Part shown: piece by piece, positions 27,239 through 37,348 of the stretch | Layout: every line of letters begins with the position of its first letter | Numbering within the stretch: position 1 is the stretch's first letter | Source: a bacterium | GTDB taxonomy: Bacteria; SAR324; XYD2-FULL-50-16 | NCBI GenBank assembly: GCA_018829445.1 | Contig: JAHJTV010000073.1 | Coordinates: 62,001 to 126,000, forward strand | Direction: 5' to 3' | Length of the DNA: 64,000 nt | Translations under genes and position numbers: made by a program | Notes under the pieces: model-generated | The model's database searches: none | Told to the model about the DNA's origin: nothing | What the model saw: the letters and a program-made list of their open reading frames with translations, nothing else

Positions 27239-30200
27239 TCATCGATCATATTTGGTTCCATATAAATTGCGATCAGGATCTACTGCCTGGAGATTAAGAC
27301 CTACCAGTCTTCGATTGAATCGTTGTTCAGCTTTTTTGATTTCTTCCCTAGAAAATTGACGATCTTTTAATTTGTAATAAAGAGATAAATCCCATAAACG
27401 AATAATGGAATAGCGTTCTCCTCCAAAAGCTAAGGATTTTCCATCAGATGAAAAACTTACGCTTTGAGCCCAACCCGTATCCCCCATCAGAATAGCTTTT
27501 TCTTTACCCGTTTTAACATCCCACAAGCGGATGGTATTATCATCTGATCCTGAAGCCAGGATTTCTCCACTTGGGGAAAAACTTACGCTCCTAACAGAAT
27601 CTGTATGTCCCACTAAAATTGCCTTTTCTTCACCCGTTTTAACGTCCCACAAACGGATGGTTTTATCCTGCGATCCGGACGCCAGGATTTTTCCATCTGG
27701 GGAAAAACTCACACTCTCAATTACATCGGTATGCTCCATTAGAATTGCTCTTTCATTTTCCGTTGCTACATCCCATAAAAGGATTGTATTGTCTCGCGAT
27801 CCGGAGGCTATAGTTTTTCCGTCCGGTGAATAATTTATGCAGGAAACAGCTAACTGATGCCTCATTAGGATAGCCTTTTCTTTACCCGTTTTAACGTCCC
27901 ACAAGCGGATGGTTTTATCCCGTGATCCAGAAGCTAAGGTTTTTCCATCAGATGAAAAATCAACCGATAAAACGTAATCCGCATGTCCCGTCAAAATAGC
28001 TTTTTCTTTTCCTGTTTTCACATCCCACAAACGGATGGTTTTGTCATCTGATCCGGAAGCCAAAGTCTTTCCATCTGGGGAAAAACCCACTGTATTTACG
28101 TCATCTGTATGCCCAGTAGGAATAGAGCTTATTCGTCTCGTTTTGACATCCCATAAGCGGATAGTATCATCCCTCGATCCAGAGGCCAACATCTTTCCAT
28201 CCTTGGAAAATCTCACGGTATTAATCGAATATGTATGCCCCCACAGGATTGTTTTTTCTTTTTCGGTATCTACGTCCCATAGGCGGACAGTTTTGTCTGC
28301 TGAACCGGATGCTAGGGTTCTTCCATCTGGTGAAAAACTAACGCTTTGAACCCAATCAGTGTACTCAGTTAGGATTGCCTTTTCTTTTCCCGTTTTAACG
28401 TTCCACAAACGAATTGTATTGTCCGTTGATCCGGAGGCCAAGGTTTTTCCATCCGGTGAAAAACTAACGCTTTGAACCCAACTAGTATGTCCTTGTAAAA
28501 TAGTCTTTACATTTAGCGTTTTAACATCCCATAAGCGAATTTTATTGTCTTGTGATCCTGATGCTAAGAGTCTTCCGTTTGGTGAAAAATTCACGCTGGA
28601 AACAGCAAAATCATGCCGCAAAGCGATGGCTTCTTCCTTTCCTTTTTCTACGTCCCACAAGCGAATGGTAGAGTCATCTGATCCGGAAGCTAAGGTATTT
28701 CCATCCCATGAAAAACTCACAGTATTGACGGCTTCCGTATGTCCCTTTAGAATTGCTCTTTCTTTTCCTGTTTTAATGTTCCACAAGCGTATGGTTTTGT
28801 CATCCGAACCAGAAGCCAAGGTTTTACCATCTGGTGAAAAACACACACTTTGAACCCTATCTGTATGCCCAGTAAGAATAGATCTTATTCTTCCCGTTTT
28901 AACGTCCCACAAGCGTATGGATTTGTCATATGAACCAGAAGCCAAGGTTCTACCATCTGGTGAAAAACACACACTTTGAACCCTATCTGTATGCCCAGTA
29001 AGAATAGATCTTATTCTTCCCGTTTTAACGTCCCACAAGTGTATGGTATTGTCCCACGATCCAGACGCCATGATTTTTCCGTCTGGTGAAAAACTAACAC
29101 TTTGAACCCAATCAGCATGTCCCGTAAGGATAGCTTTCTTTTCTTTTCCTGTTTTAACATCCAATAAACGAATAGTTTTGTCGCTTGATCCAGAAGCCAA
29201 GGTTTTTCCATCCGGGGAAAAACTTACACTATTAACTGCATCGGTATGTCTTTTTAGAATTGTTTTTTCTTTTCCTGTTTTAACATTCCACAAGCGGGTG
29301 GTATTGTCATCTGATCCAGAGGCCAGGATTCTTCCATCTGGTGAAAAACTCACACTGCCAACTCCATCCGTATGCCCAGTAAGAATTATCTTTTCTTTTC
29401 CCGTTTTAATATCCCACAAGCGTATGGTTTTGTCGCCTGATCCAGACGCCAGGGTTTTTCCATCTGGTGAAAAACTCACACTGAATACCCCACCAGAATG
29501 TTCCCTTATAATTGTCTTTTCTTTTCCCGTTTTAACATCCCACAAGCGTATGGTTTTGTCGCCTGATCCAGACGCCAGGGTTTTTCCATCTGGTGAAAAA
29601 CTCACGGTATAAACCTCACCCGAATGTTCTGTCAAAATAGCCTTTTCTTTTCCTGTTTTGACATCCCACAAGCGAATGGTTTTGTCATATGATCCGGAGG
29701 CCAAAGCTCTACCATCGGGTGAAAAACTCACGCTAAGAACATAAGACGTATGCCCTGTCAGGATAACTTTTGTTTTTCCCGTTTCAATATTTACCAGACG
29801 GATAACATTGTCAGTTGAACCAGAGGCTAAGGTCTTTCCATCCGGTGAAAAACTCATTGTAATAACATCATTCATATGCCCCGAAAAAATAGCCTTTTCT
29901 TTTCCAGTTTTAATGTCCCATAAATGAATGGTAGCATCATCATCTAGTCCTGAGGAGAATAAGATCCGTCCATCTGGTGAAAAATTTACGCTGGTAATAG
30001 ATTTTTTGTGATGAGTACCCATACCTGATGAAAAAATCATCGGATAAGTTGGATAACTGGTGATTATTCCCTTGGCTTTTGCCGCTCCATCAAGGTCTGG
30101 ATCAAAATTGGCTAGTGCATAATGTGAATAAAGCCATGCATCATTAAACATTCTATCTTTCAATGCGTTTTCTGCTTTTTCGGTATATACAATCCCTAGG

Positions 30201-32377
30201 TTATGCTGAGCTTCTTTTTGTTTTTTTTGTGCAAATCTTCGTTGTTTTTCTGCAATATTCTTTTGACGAATAGCTTCTTTCTCATTATGACCTGCTAATT
30301 CTTTTTGAGATATTGCTTCCTTTTCGTTTCTCTGAGCTAGCTTTCTTTGAACCTCAGCCTCAACTTTTTGTGCTTCAGCAATTAACCTCTGCTGATTAAT
30401 ACTGTAAAATGAGATAATCACGCCAATTATGATGACTGAAATAAAAACAGTTATTGTTTTTACCAGAGTAGTATTACGCCGATAAGTCAGGTGCATCCGA
30501 CGCCAGATGCTGGGGCGGTTGTAGTGGATGGCTTCATCCAGTTGGTAGCGTTGCAGGTCAGCTGCCAGATCTCCCATAGTGGGGATGCGGTCGGCGGGTT
30601 CGGGTTCCATGCCGCCGAGGAGCAAGGTGTTGAGTTCCCAGGGGAGGGATTTGTTTCTGGTTTGTGGTCGTTCGGGGAGATCACCTTCCAGTTTTCGGGT
30701 TTGGATGGTGAAATGATCGGTGGTGTCGTGATCGTAACAGCGGGTGTGGGTGTAGAGTTCATAAAAGGTGGCGCAGAGGGAGTACATGTCGGATGCCGGA
30801 CCGATTTCCAGGGATGCCTGTTGGGCTCTGATCTGCTCGGGAGACATGTAAGCCGGGGTTCCCAGTGCGGTACCGGTGACTGTCATCATAGTCTGGCCTT
30901 CCGCCAGATTGCGGGCGATACCGAAGTCCATCACTTTTAATCTGCCATCCCTTGTGATCATCAGGTTACCCGGTTTGATATCCCGGTGCACCAGTCCCTG
31001 GTCATGGATGTATTGTAAAGCCAAAGCGGCTTCCCGGAACCAGGTGGTTAGAATCTCCTGGTTTTCTTTTTCCTTTATGTGGGGCAGGATACGGATCGCT
31101 TCTTTCAGATTCTGTTCCCACTCGGGCATGGTAGTTCCTTCCGGTTGGTTGAGAAACTCTTTCCAGCCTTCCAGCCAAACCCCCAGTTGTGAAGCATTCA
31201 ACAATGCTTCTTCCAAAGAGGCTTCTTTGTCAATGCGTTGTAGATGATAGATCTGGTCGAGGGTTAAACCATCGATCCATTCCATAGCAATGTAGTGTTT
31301 CAGATTGGTGTTTTTGAATTCCTGAAACCAGTATTCCTCTTTCAATGAGACACTACGGGGAACATGCCAGGCAGATTCTCCGTAGTCATACACCATTAAT
31401 ACGTTGTGGTGGTTCATTCCAGCCAGTAACTCAGCTTCCTGACGAAAGCGGTCGCGCATATCTTCATCGGAAGCATCCTTTAGGATCTTGACGGCAACCA
31501 GGGCTCCGGTAGAGAGGTGAATCGCCTTATGTACCATCGCAAAAGCCCCTTCACCAATGGGAGCTCCTACCAGGAAGTCTCCCATTAGAACCCCTTTGAT
31601 CTCTTCCGGTGTCATCTCTTCCAGCAGTCGTTTAACACTTTTTTCCTGCTTCTCTTTTTCTCCCAAAAGGGCGGCTAGTGCTAGGGAGAGTTCTCCCAAC
31701 TTTTCCCTGTTGATCAGGGGTGCTCTTTCTGTGGCGGATAGATAACGGACGGCTGTTTGTTCTTCCAGTCCATTGAAACTGTAGAGTTCTCCCTGTTCTT
31801 TGATGAACCAGGGGGAGGGATAGGCTACTGTTTCAGGAATCCATGACTGTTGGACTAACCAAGGCAGCAATGATTCTAAAGCGTTGGCGGCTTCTGCCCA
31901 CCAATTGGGATCATCAGGCAGGTCATGGGCAATACGGTTTCTGAGCCGAATCCCCAGCTCCAGGGTTGTGGAAGTGGTTGCTTTTCGAGTGGATTGATTA
32001 AAGAACTTTGCCAGTGGATTTAAAGATTCCATCTCATCAGCCGGAATTTTTTGGGAGGTTTTTTCCAGGATGAAATTGAGGAGTGTTAACTCTTCAAACC
32101 TGTCTCTCAGCTCTTTATCTGCCTTATATAATACCTTCTTCCTGGCTTTGCGAAGCTCCTGAATAATCCGGTTCCACATCCCCCAGGAAGGTCTGATCAA
32201 CGAAGAGATGGGCTGATAAAGTTCCGGGACAAAAATCTCCAGTTTCTGCCAATCCGCCAACGCAAGTAAAGCCATTTCACGGTGCAGCGCTTCCAGCAGT
32301 CTCAAGGCACCAAGGACATAGTCTTTATTTACAGGTGGTGGGTTGTTTAGATGATGTTTCAGCGATTCCCGGATCAT
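27239..32377 (-). CDS. Ser/Thr protein kinase with N-terminal HEPN-like module and 21 C-terminal WD40 repeats
   Basis: This is a 1712-residue protein. Residues 1-260 are helical and contain RPSWGMW (about 63-69) and IRLRNRIAHDL (144-154), an R146-x4-H151 motif shared with the two CHASE2 proteins. A Hanks-type kinase follows at about 270-600: GEGAFAMVHK from G275, the invariant Lys in VAVKIL, HRDIKPGN at 464-471 and DFGIAR. A membrane helix lies near 633-655, then an Ala/Glu/Lys-rich coiled coil to about 725. The rest is 21 tandem WD40 units of about 42 residues, which by count equals three seven-bladed propellers, outside the membrane if the topology is simple. Such kinases phosphorylate cytoplasmic proteins in response to propeller-bound signals. 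FHA-like domains in the ABC exporter could be readers. Confidence 0.92.
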   Translation of the reverse strand: MIRESLKHHLNNPPPVNKDYVLGALRLLEALHREMALLALADWQKLEIFVPELYQPISSLIRPSWGMWNRIIQELRKARKKVLYKADKELRDRFEELTLLNFILEKTSQKIPADEMESLNPLAKFFNQSTRKATTSTTLELGIRLRNRIAHDLPDDPNWWAEAANALESLLPWLVQQSWIPETVAYPSPWFIKEQGELYSFNGLEEQTAVRYLSATERAPLINREKLGELSLALAALLGEKEKQEKSVKRLLEEMTPEEIKGVLMGDFLVGAPIGEGAFAMVHKAIHLSTGALVAVKILKDASDEDMRDRFRQEAELLAGMNHHNVLMVYDYGESAWHVPRSVSLKEEYWFQEFKNTNLKHYIAMEWIDGLTLDQIYHLQRIDKEASLEEALLNASQLGVWLEGWKEFLNQPEGTTMPEWEQNLKEAIRILPHIKEKENQEILTTWFREAALALQYIHDQGLVHRDIKPGNLMITRDGRLKVMDFGIARNLAEGQTMMTVTGTALGTPAYMSPEQIRAQQASLEIGPASDMYSLCATFYELYTHTRCYDHDTTDHFTIQTRKLEGDLPERPQTRNKSLPWELNTLLLGGMEPEPADRIPTMGDLAADLQRYQLDEAIHYNRPSIWRRMHLTYRRNTTLVKTITVFISVIIIGVIISFYSINQQRLIAEAQKVEAEVQRKLAQRNEKEAISQKELAGHNEKEAIRQKNIAEKQRRFAQKKQKEAQHNLGIVYTEKAENALKDRMFNDAWLYSHYALANFDPDLDGAAKAKGIITSYPTYPMIFSSGMGTHHKKSITSVNFSPDGRILFSSGLDDDATIHLWDIKTGKEKAIFSGHMNDVITMSFSPDGKTLASGSTDNVIRLVNIETGKTKVILTGHTSYVLSVSFSPDGRALASGSYDKTIRLWDVKTGKEKAILTEHSGEVYTVSFSPDGKTLASGSGDKTIRLWDVKTGKEKTIIREHSGGVFSVSFSPDGKTLASGSGDKTIRLWDIKTGKEKIILTGHTDGVGSVSFSPDGRILASGSDDNTTRLWNVKTGKEKTILKRHTDAVNSVSFSPDGKTLASGSSDKTIRLLDVKTGKEKKAILTGHADWVQSVSFSPDGKIMASGSWDNTIHLWDVKTGRIRSILTGHTDRVQSVCFSPDGRTLASGSYDKSIRLWDVKTGRIRSILTGHTDRVQSVCFSPDGKTLASGSDDKTIRLWNIKTGKERAILKGHTEAVNTVSFSWDGNTLASGSDDSTIRLWDVEKGKEEAIALRHDFAVSSVNFSPNGRLLASGSQDNKIRLWDVKTLNVKTILQGHTSWVQSVSFSPDGKTLASGSTDNTIRLWNVKTGKEKAILTEYTDWVQSVSFSPDGRTLASGSADKTVRLWDVDTEKEKTILWGHTYSINTVRFSKDGKMLASGSRDDTIRLWDVKTRRISSIPTGHTDDVNTVGFSPDGKTLASGSDDKTIRLWDVKTGKEKAILTGHADYVLSVDFSSDGKTLASGSRDKTIRLWDVKTGKEKAILMRHQLAVSCINYSPDGKTIASGSRDNTILLWDVATENERAILMEHTDVIESVSFSPDGKILASGSQDKTIRLWDVKTGEEKAILVGHTDSVRSVSFSPSGEILASGSDDNTIRLWDVKTGKEKAILMGDTGWAQSVSFSSDGKSLAFGGERYSIIRLWDLSLYYKLKDRQFSREEIKKAEQRFNRRLVGLNLQAVDPDRNLYGTKYDR
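27390..30020 (-). repeat. Tandem 126-bp DNA repeats encoding 21 WD40 units
   Basis: The unit is 42 codons and repeats about 21 times within the kinase gene. Neighbouring units are nearly identical in places: about 85 bases from the GGTGAAAAACACACACTTTG block recur exactly 126 bases apart (near 28840 and 28966), and another block recurs near 29410 and 29535. The most similar pairs are adjacent, as expected from recent unequal exchange or slippage. Confidence 0.88.
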
Positions 32378-32662
32378 TGTCTCTCCTGGATCTGTTTTAG
32401 GTATAGCCTGATCTATTTATGGATAGAGGCAGATTATGGGCTTTCTTTCTCCAATGGCGGCAGCGCAGGCCGTTGCTGCTGTTCTAAAGTACTTTTTAAC
32501 AACTCAACGTTTTTATTATATTTTTCCTGTATATTCACGATCAGCTGAACAAAGGGATACAATTTAAATACGACAGTGTCAACGACCTGATATGCTTAAG
32601 CCGGTAAATAAATATGTTGAAGCCTCTCCTCCCCTGAGAATTCAGGAGAAGAGAGGTGAATC
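32378..32662. other. Intergenic region between the lipoprotein and kinase genes
   Basis: It holds the terminator-like hairpin at 32623-32656 and the unresolved promoter of the kinase gene on the minus strand. Nothing else is seen. Confidence 0.4.
32623..32656 (-). terminator. Terminator-like hairpin after the propeller lipoprotein gene
   Basis: CCTCTC (32623-32628) pairs with GAGAGG (32651-32656), and CCTGA pairs with TTCAGG inside, with a small loop. It starts 7 bases past the stop of the minus-strand gene. The downstream T-run is weak, so termination is probable rather than certain. Confidence 0.5.
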
Positions 32663-35128
32663 TTATTCAGGCAGGCTAAAGCGGCAGACAAACATCGACC
32701 AGTCTACTGCCGGGCTGGTGCGAGAGTCTACTTCTTCAGTCGGATCGAAGTCTATTGTGTCATCGAACTGACCTCCTACATAAAGATCTCGCGTTGCCGG
32801 GTCCATCGTCATGGAATTAACACTGACCCGACCGGAAGGAGACCCGATGACATGAGACCACTGGTATTCGCCGTCACTATTCAGAACCAGGATATAGCCG
32901 TGATTCGAACCGCTGGCAGTCGCTTCAAGAAGTTCCGAACCCGGATCAAGGTCGATGGTTCCAGAGAAACTGCCACCTAAAAAGATGTTATCATTATCAT
33001 CCAGGAAAAGAGGAGTAACGCTCAGAGTGGACACTCCTCCATACGATTTAATCCAGTTTAATGACCCATCAGCTTCCATGGCAGCTATAAAAGCATCGTA
33101 TTCACCATTGCTGATGATGGTCTTCCCATCTGCATTCAGGGAACCATTAAACATACCGGTCAATACGATTTGACCCCGTGAATTGGCCTTCATGGATCTC
33201 ATATGCACCTGTTCCGGATTTGCAAAAGTTCGAGTCCACAGGTAGCTTCCGTCGCTGGCGAATTTACTGACAAATCCGTCTCCTTCACCAGCTGATGAAA
33301 TATTATCTAATCCATCCGGATTAAAATTCACTTGCCCCTGAAAGGTTCCAGTCATATAGATGGAATTTTCTGAAACGACAACTGCCAATAAATAGTCATC
33401 CAGATTTCCGCCCATGGTTTTTGTCCAAATGACCTCTCCATCAGCCGTCAGTTTCATCAGGAACATATCTTTCCCGCCGGCCGCTGTGCGAAGGTCTCCA
33501 CCTCCTTCCGCGTTGAAGTCTACTGAACCGTTGAAATATCCACCGGCATACAGACTGCCGTCGCTGCCTTTATCCAGTCTGGTGAAGTTGCAGTAATTAC
33601 TGAGGGAGCCAAAGGACTTTTCCCAGAGTAATGTCCCGTCTACAGCGTATTTGGTAATAAAAGCTATGGGTCCCCAATTACCGGGATACGATCCCGTATC
33701 TCTGTTTCCCACGGTGGTAATGTCGCCATTGGTATCCAAAACCAGGGATCCGAAGGAATCGTTTACACTCCCACCAGAAGCTACCCGAGACCATCCACCG
33801 TGGTTATAGGTTGCATCAGAATCCATTTTCCAGAGATACGCATCTCGGAAACCAGTTGAGGTATGAGAATCACTGCCACCAGCCGGATCAAAATTCACAG
33901 TCTGGGTGTAGAATCCAGCTACTACCAGGTTGTTGGAAGCACTATCATATTCCAACCAAGAAGCGGTATTATCCCAACCGGAAACAATGGTTCGAGTCCA
34001 CTGGTACTCATATTCATAAGAAACCAGCGGGGTGTCTACCACCACATTGTCAGGAAACAGGTTTTCCTCTAATACGTAGGTCGCTGTAATCGCATTGCCG
34101 GATTCATCAGTTACCATAATCTGGATATCACCGTTTTTATCCGGAGAATAATCCAGCAGATAAACCGGATTGACGACAGGATCATCCACAGTTAAGCCGG
34201 GGATCGATGTAGACCAAATATAGGATAGGGATTCCTGATCTCCTTCATCATCTACCACAACCGACAATACCAGTTCATCTCCGACTCGGGAGGCAGTCAT
34301 ACCGGTTATCACCGGGAAAAATCCCACCAGAACTTCACCATCCACCAATTGATAAACCACTTCCGTATTAAAGGAGACAGCGACGGAGTTGTTTTGGCTG
34401 TTGGTAAGTGTTATCTCATGGGAGTAACTGCCAACTTCATTTGGGGCGGTATATTCAATCTCAATAACACCGCTGGTTCCAACCAGGTTAATAGATCCGT
34501 CTTGAGGACTGAAACTGCCGCTTTCTCCTGCACCCATACTCACAATTCGATACGTCAGGGTTTCTCCTTCTGTGGCATTGACAAAAACCCGGATTGGCTG
34601 GGAGGTATTGTTGATAATTTCACCCGGCCGTTCCAGGCGGCTGATTTGGGGGAAACCATTGGCTACCCCGTCATCCACCGGTTCCAGGTAGATATTGACA
34701 GCCGTATCATCCACACCAAGGGTTTTTGCCGTACTACCGGAGAAGACATTTTCATCAGTGTCATCAAAAGCGATACAACTGAAAGTCATATTAGGCCCCA
34801 CGGGAAGATCAGCAAAAGTACCGCTCCACAAATCACCGCTTTGAATCAATTCCTGATCGTTAATATAAACCGAGCTTCCATCTCCCACATCACAACTGAT
34901 CCTACTGATATCACTCATCGAGCCTTTATAACTCATTGACACATTGTTGGAACTGGTCGCAGTCTGCAGCGGTAACTGAACTTGAGCTGCTACCGATACT
35001 TTCTCCTGAGAGTCCTGATCAGTTTGAGCCGTTTGCGGGGAATTCCCCTGGCAACCATTTATGAAAATGCTGCAGAACACTGCGGAGGCCAGCATTTTCC
35101 ATGATCTCCTTGCTTGTTTAAATTCCAT
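32663..35128 (-). CDS. Lipoprotein with Ig/PKD-like domains and a C-terminal SBBP-type beta-propeller
   Basis: I start at the ATG at 35128 with AAGAGG upstream; a longer frame begins at 35179 without a site. The product is 821 residues with lipobox FINGC. Residues about 40-380 are Ig/PKD-like beta domains (TFSCIAFDDTD, IEYTAPNEVGSYSHEIT). The rest has about seven repeats of the type GGSFSGTIDLDPG, with partners VNFDPAGG, VDFNAEGG and IDFDPTEE. This matches SBBP/outer-membrane beta-propeller repeats with Ca-binding-like Asp turns. The same Ig-like style occurs in the DUF1566 lipoprotein at 24 kb. It is presumably displayed at the cell surface. Confidence 0.72.
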   Translation of the reverse strand: MEFKQARRSWKMLASAVFCSIFINGCQGNSPQTAQTDQDSQEKVSVAAQVQLPLQTATSSNNVSMSYKGSMSDISRISCDVGDGSSVYINDQELIQSGDLWSGTFADLPVGPNMTFSCIAFDDTDENVFSGSTAKTLGVDDTAVNIYLEPVDDGVANGFPQISRLERPGEIINNTSQPIRVFVNATEGETLTYRIVSMGAGESGSFSPQDGSINLVGTSGVIEIEYTAPNEVGSYSHEITLTNSQNNSVAVSFNTEVVYQLVDGEVLVGFFPVITGMTASRVGDELVLSVVVDDEGDQESLSYIWSTSIPGLTVDDPVVNPVYLLDYSPDKNGDIQIMVTDESGNAITATYVLEENLFPDNVVVDTPLVSYEYEYQWTRTIVSGWDNTASWLEYDSASNNLVVAGFYTQTVNFDPAGGSDSHTSTGFRDAYLWKMDSDATYNHGGWSRVASGGSVNDSFGSLVLDTNGDITTVGNRDTGSYPGNWGPIAFITKYAVDGTLLWEKSFGSLSNYCNFTRLDKGSDGSLYAGGYFNGSVDFNAEGGGDLRTAAGGKDMFLMKLTADGEVIWTKTMGGNLDDYLLAVVVSENSIYMTGTFQGQVNFNPDGLDNISSAGEGDGFVSKFASDGSYLWTRTFANPEQVHMRSMKANSRGQIVLTGMFNGSLNADGKTIISNGEYDAFIAAMEADGSLNWIKSYGGVSTLSVTPLFLDDNDNIFLGGSFSGTIDLDPGSELLEATASGSNHGYILVLNSDGEYQWSHVIGSPSGRVSVNSMTMDPATRDLYVGGQFDDTIDFDPTEEVDSRTSPAVDWSMFVCRFSLPE

Positions 35129-35810
35129 AATTACCTCTTTAAAACAGTTCGAGAAAAGTAAAACGGAAGTTGAAAGCAAACACTATCCGTTTTATGGCCG
35201 GGCAGCTAAAGATTCAACATAACGATTCAGGGATTCACAAACTTTCTGAAGCGTTATGCCTATCCTTAATGGCAATATACAGGCCAATCATGTAACGAGC
35301 TGTTTTAACAGGATTTAAACTGTTATATTTATTATGCATCATAGATAATGTTCTAGGTTGCATATAAATAGTTATAGTTGAGGTAATACCACCTGCCGGA
35401 ATTGAGTCACACTCGAAAAAACTTCCATCTACTTTTTTGAGATCAGCACATGGGGGACATGAAGTGGATTTTTTAATTGGGGATAAGCTTACCTCAAAAA
35501 TTAAAGCAGTAAACCGGGTAACAACTAATGATATGAAAGGACTCCGTATCTTGTCAGTAGAGGGGATATTCAGGAAATATATCCGGGTTTGTCAGGATCC
35601 TTAACTTTTTTTCAGATAATTCTCTAAACCTAAAAATAACCGTTCAAATTTTTTTGAATCTTTGCTAAAATTTTTGAACAGAGTCGGTAATAAATTATTT
35701 TATTCAATTCTTTTATAATCACAAGACTTTCCAATTTTGAAACTGATAAAAACCTGGAAATATCCGGGGATAGTTCGGTAATTTTATAAAAATACAAACC
35801 GGGTCGACCG
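35129..35810. other. Intergenic region upstream of the purine operon
   Basis: These 682 bases separate the divergent lipoprotein and PLP-enzyme genes and should hold the main promoter of the purine operon. A TATAAT lies at 35714-35719 but lacks a good -35 box at the right distance. No riboswitch-like structure or clear operator was recognised. Confidence 0.4.
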
Positions 35811-37085
35811 ATGGGACTAAAACAGATTAAAAATCTAAAGTGTGTGTTATGTGGAAAGAAATATCATCCGGATGAGGTCGACTATATCTGCCCGGATCAT
35901 GACAATGATGGAGTATTGGATGTCCAATACGATTATGAATACATCGGCTCACGCTTTAAAAAATCAAGCCTGGCAAGTTCGCAAGAAATGTCCATCTGGC
36001 GTTATAAGCCCCTTTTACCGGTGGGAATAGACTCCAGGGTTCCTCCTCTGTCGGTGGGATGGACTCCCCTTTATCAGGCGGACAGACTGGCTGCAGAACT
36101 TGGTATTGCAAAGCTCTGGGTGAAAGACGACGGTCGCCAGCCCACAGCATCGTTTAAAGACAGGGCTAGCGCCATAGCAATTGTTAAGGCTGAAGAGAAA
36201 GGGGCAGATATCATTACCACAGCAAGTACCGGAAATGCAGCCGCAGCTTTAAGCGGGTTGTGTGCTTCTCTTAACAAGCCCAATGTAATCTTCGTACCTG
36301 AATCAGCACCCCAGGCTAAAATCACCCAGTTGTTGGTGTTTGGTTCCAAGGTGATCCTGGTTAAGGGATCGTATGATGACGCCTATGATCTTTGTATGGT
36401 CGCAGCTCAAAAATACGGCTGGTATAATCGCAATACCGGTTATAATCCTTATATGACAGAGGGGAAAAAAACAGTAGCATTTGAGATTTGTGAACAATTG
36501 AACTGGAATTCTCCTGATCGAGTATTTGTGAGTGTCGGTGACGGCTGTATTATCGGTGGTGTTCATAAGGGATTTAAAGACCTGATGGCCTTGGGCTGGA
36601 TCGATAAAATACCAAAGATCATGGGAGTACAGGCTGAAGGCAGTAGTTATCTTTATCAGGCCTGGAAAGGCAATGAAAATGTATTGACCAAACCTGCAAT
36701 TGATGCCGCTACCATTGCAGACAGCATCAGCGCCGGACTTCCCAGAGACAGGATTAAAGCCATGAATGCGGTCAAACAAACGAATGGGGCGTTTGTTTGT
36801 GTCAGTGATAAGGAGATTCTGGCAGCTCTCATCAAATTGGCCAGGGGAAGCGGGGTTTTTGGGGAACCTGCGGGAGCAGCCGCATACGCGGGGTTGATTA
36901 AGTCACTTAACACCGATCTGGTTGGAAGAGACGAGACAATAGTGGTGATTAACACCGGAAACGGACTAAAAGATATAAACAGCGCCTTGAAAGCGACAAA
37001 AACTGTCGGTTCAGAACCGGTTGTTGTGGAACCCAGACCGGAAGCGTTGGATAAGGCTATCAGGAAGCTGGTACCAGTTCAATAA
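35811..37085 (+). CDS. Threonine synthase-like PLP enzyme
   Basis: This 424-residue protein belongs to the fold-type II PLP enzymes. The N-terminus is a zinc-ribbon-like piece (Cys11, Cys14, Cys27) as in archaeal-type threonine synthases. The PLP lysine is Lys116 in TASFKDRAS; the phosphate loop TASTGNAAAALSG and the late TGNGLKD are also typical. In this neighbourhood the true reaction may be beta- or gamma-elimination of an amino acid formed during purine breakdown, with release of ammonia, rather than threonine synthesis. It is the first gene of the cluster. Start choice is weak because no good ribosome site precedes the ATG. The exact substrate is unknown. Confidence 0.8.
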   Translation: MGLKQIKNLKCVLCGKKYHPDEVDYICPDHDNDGVLDVQYDYEYIGSRFKKSSLASSQEMSIWRYKPLLPVGIDSRVPPLSVGWTPLYQADRLAAELGIAKLWVKDDGRQPTASFKDRASAIAIVKAEEKGADIITTASTGNAAAALSGLCASLNKPNVIFVPESAPQAKITQLLVFGSKVILVKGSYDDAYDLCMVAAQKYGWYNRNTGYNPYMTEGKKTVAFEICEQLNWNSPDRVFVSVGDGCIIGGVHKGFKDLMALGWIDKIPKIMGVQAEGSSYLYQAWKGNENVLTKPAIDAATIADSISAGLPRDRIKAMNAVKQTNGAFVCVSDKEILAALIKLARGSGVFGEPAGAAAYAGLIKSLNTDLVGRDETIVVINTGNGLKDINSALKATKTVGSEPVVVEPRPEALDKAIRKLVPVQ

Positions 37086-37177
37086 CAGTGCAATTTCAAT
37101 GTCATTAACGTAAGAATTATATATTTAATTCAACCTTATAGCCAGATTATAAGAATATTTAATTAATTGCAGGGATA

Positions 37178-37348
37178 ACGGTAGGGCGGCCTTACATGGC
37201 CGCCTTTGGTTTCGCACTGGCGGGGATGTAACCCCATAAGCGCTTAAATAAGGATTTTCGAGATAAAGTTCAGTTTTTCAAAACGGTAGGGCGGCCTTAC
37301 ATGGCCGCCTTTGAGTTGGTTCTGGCGGGGATGTAACCCCGCCCTACC
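37178..37348. repeat. Two copies of a palindromic extragenic repeat
   Basis: Copy one begins at 37178 and copy two at 37283; both start ACGGTAGGGCGGCCTTACAT and contain CTGGCGGGGATGTAACCCC. The second copy ends in CCGCCCTACC (37339-37348), the exact reverse complement of its own GGTAGGGCGG at 37285-37294, so it can fold into one long hairpin. Related units occur at 45271-45403. These are non-coding, REP-like elements between the two PLP-enzyme genes. Confidence 0.75.

Noticed and set aside
27531..29612. Long open frames on the plus strand opposite the WD40 array
   Set aside because: They repeat with the same 126-base period as the array and encode periodic low-complexity text; they are antisense shadows of the kinase gene.
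35714..35719. TATAAT as the promoter of the purine operon
   Set aside because: No acceptable -35 element at 16-18 bases upstream; a single hexamer in AT-rich DNA is not enough.
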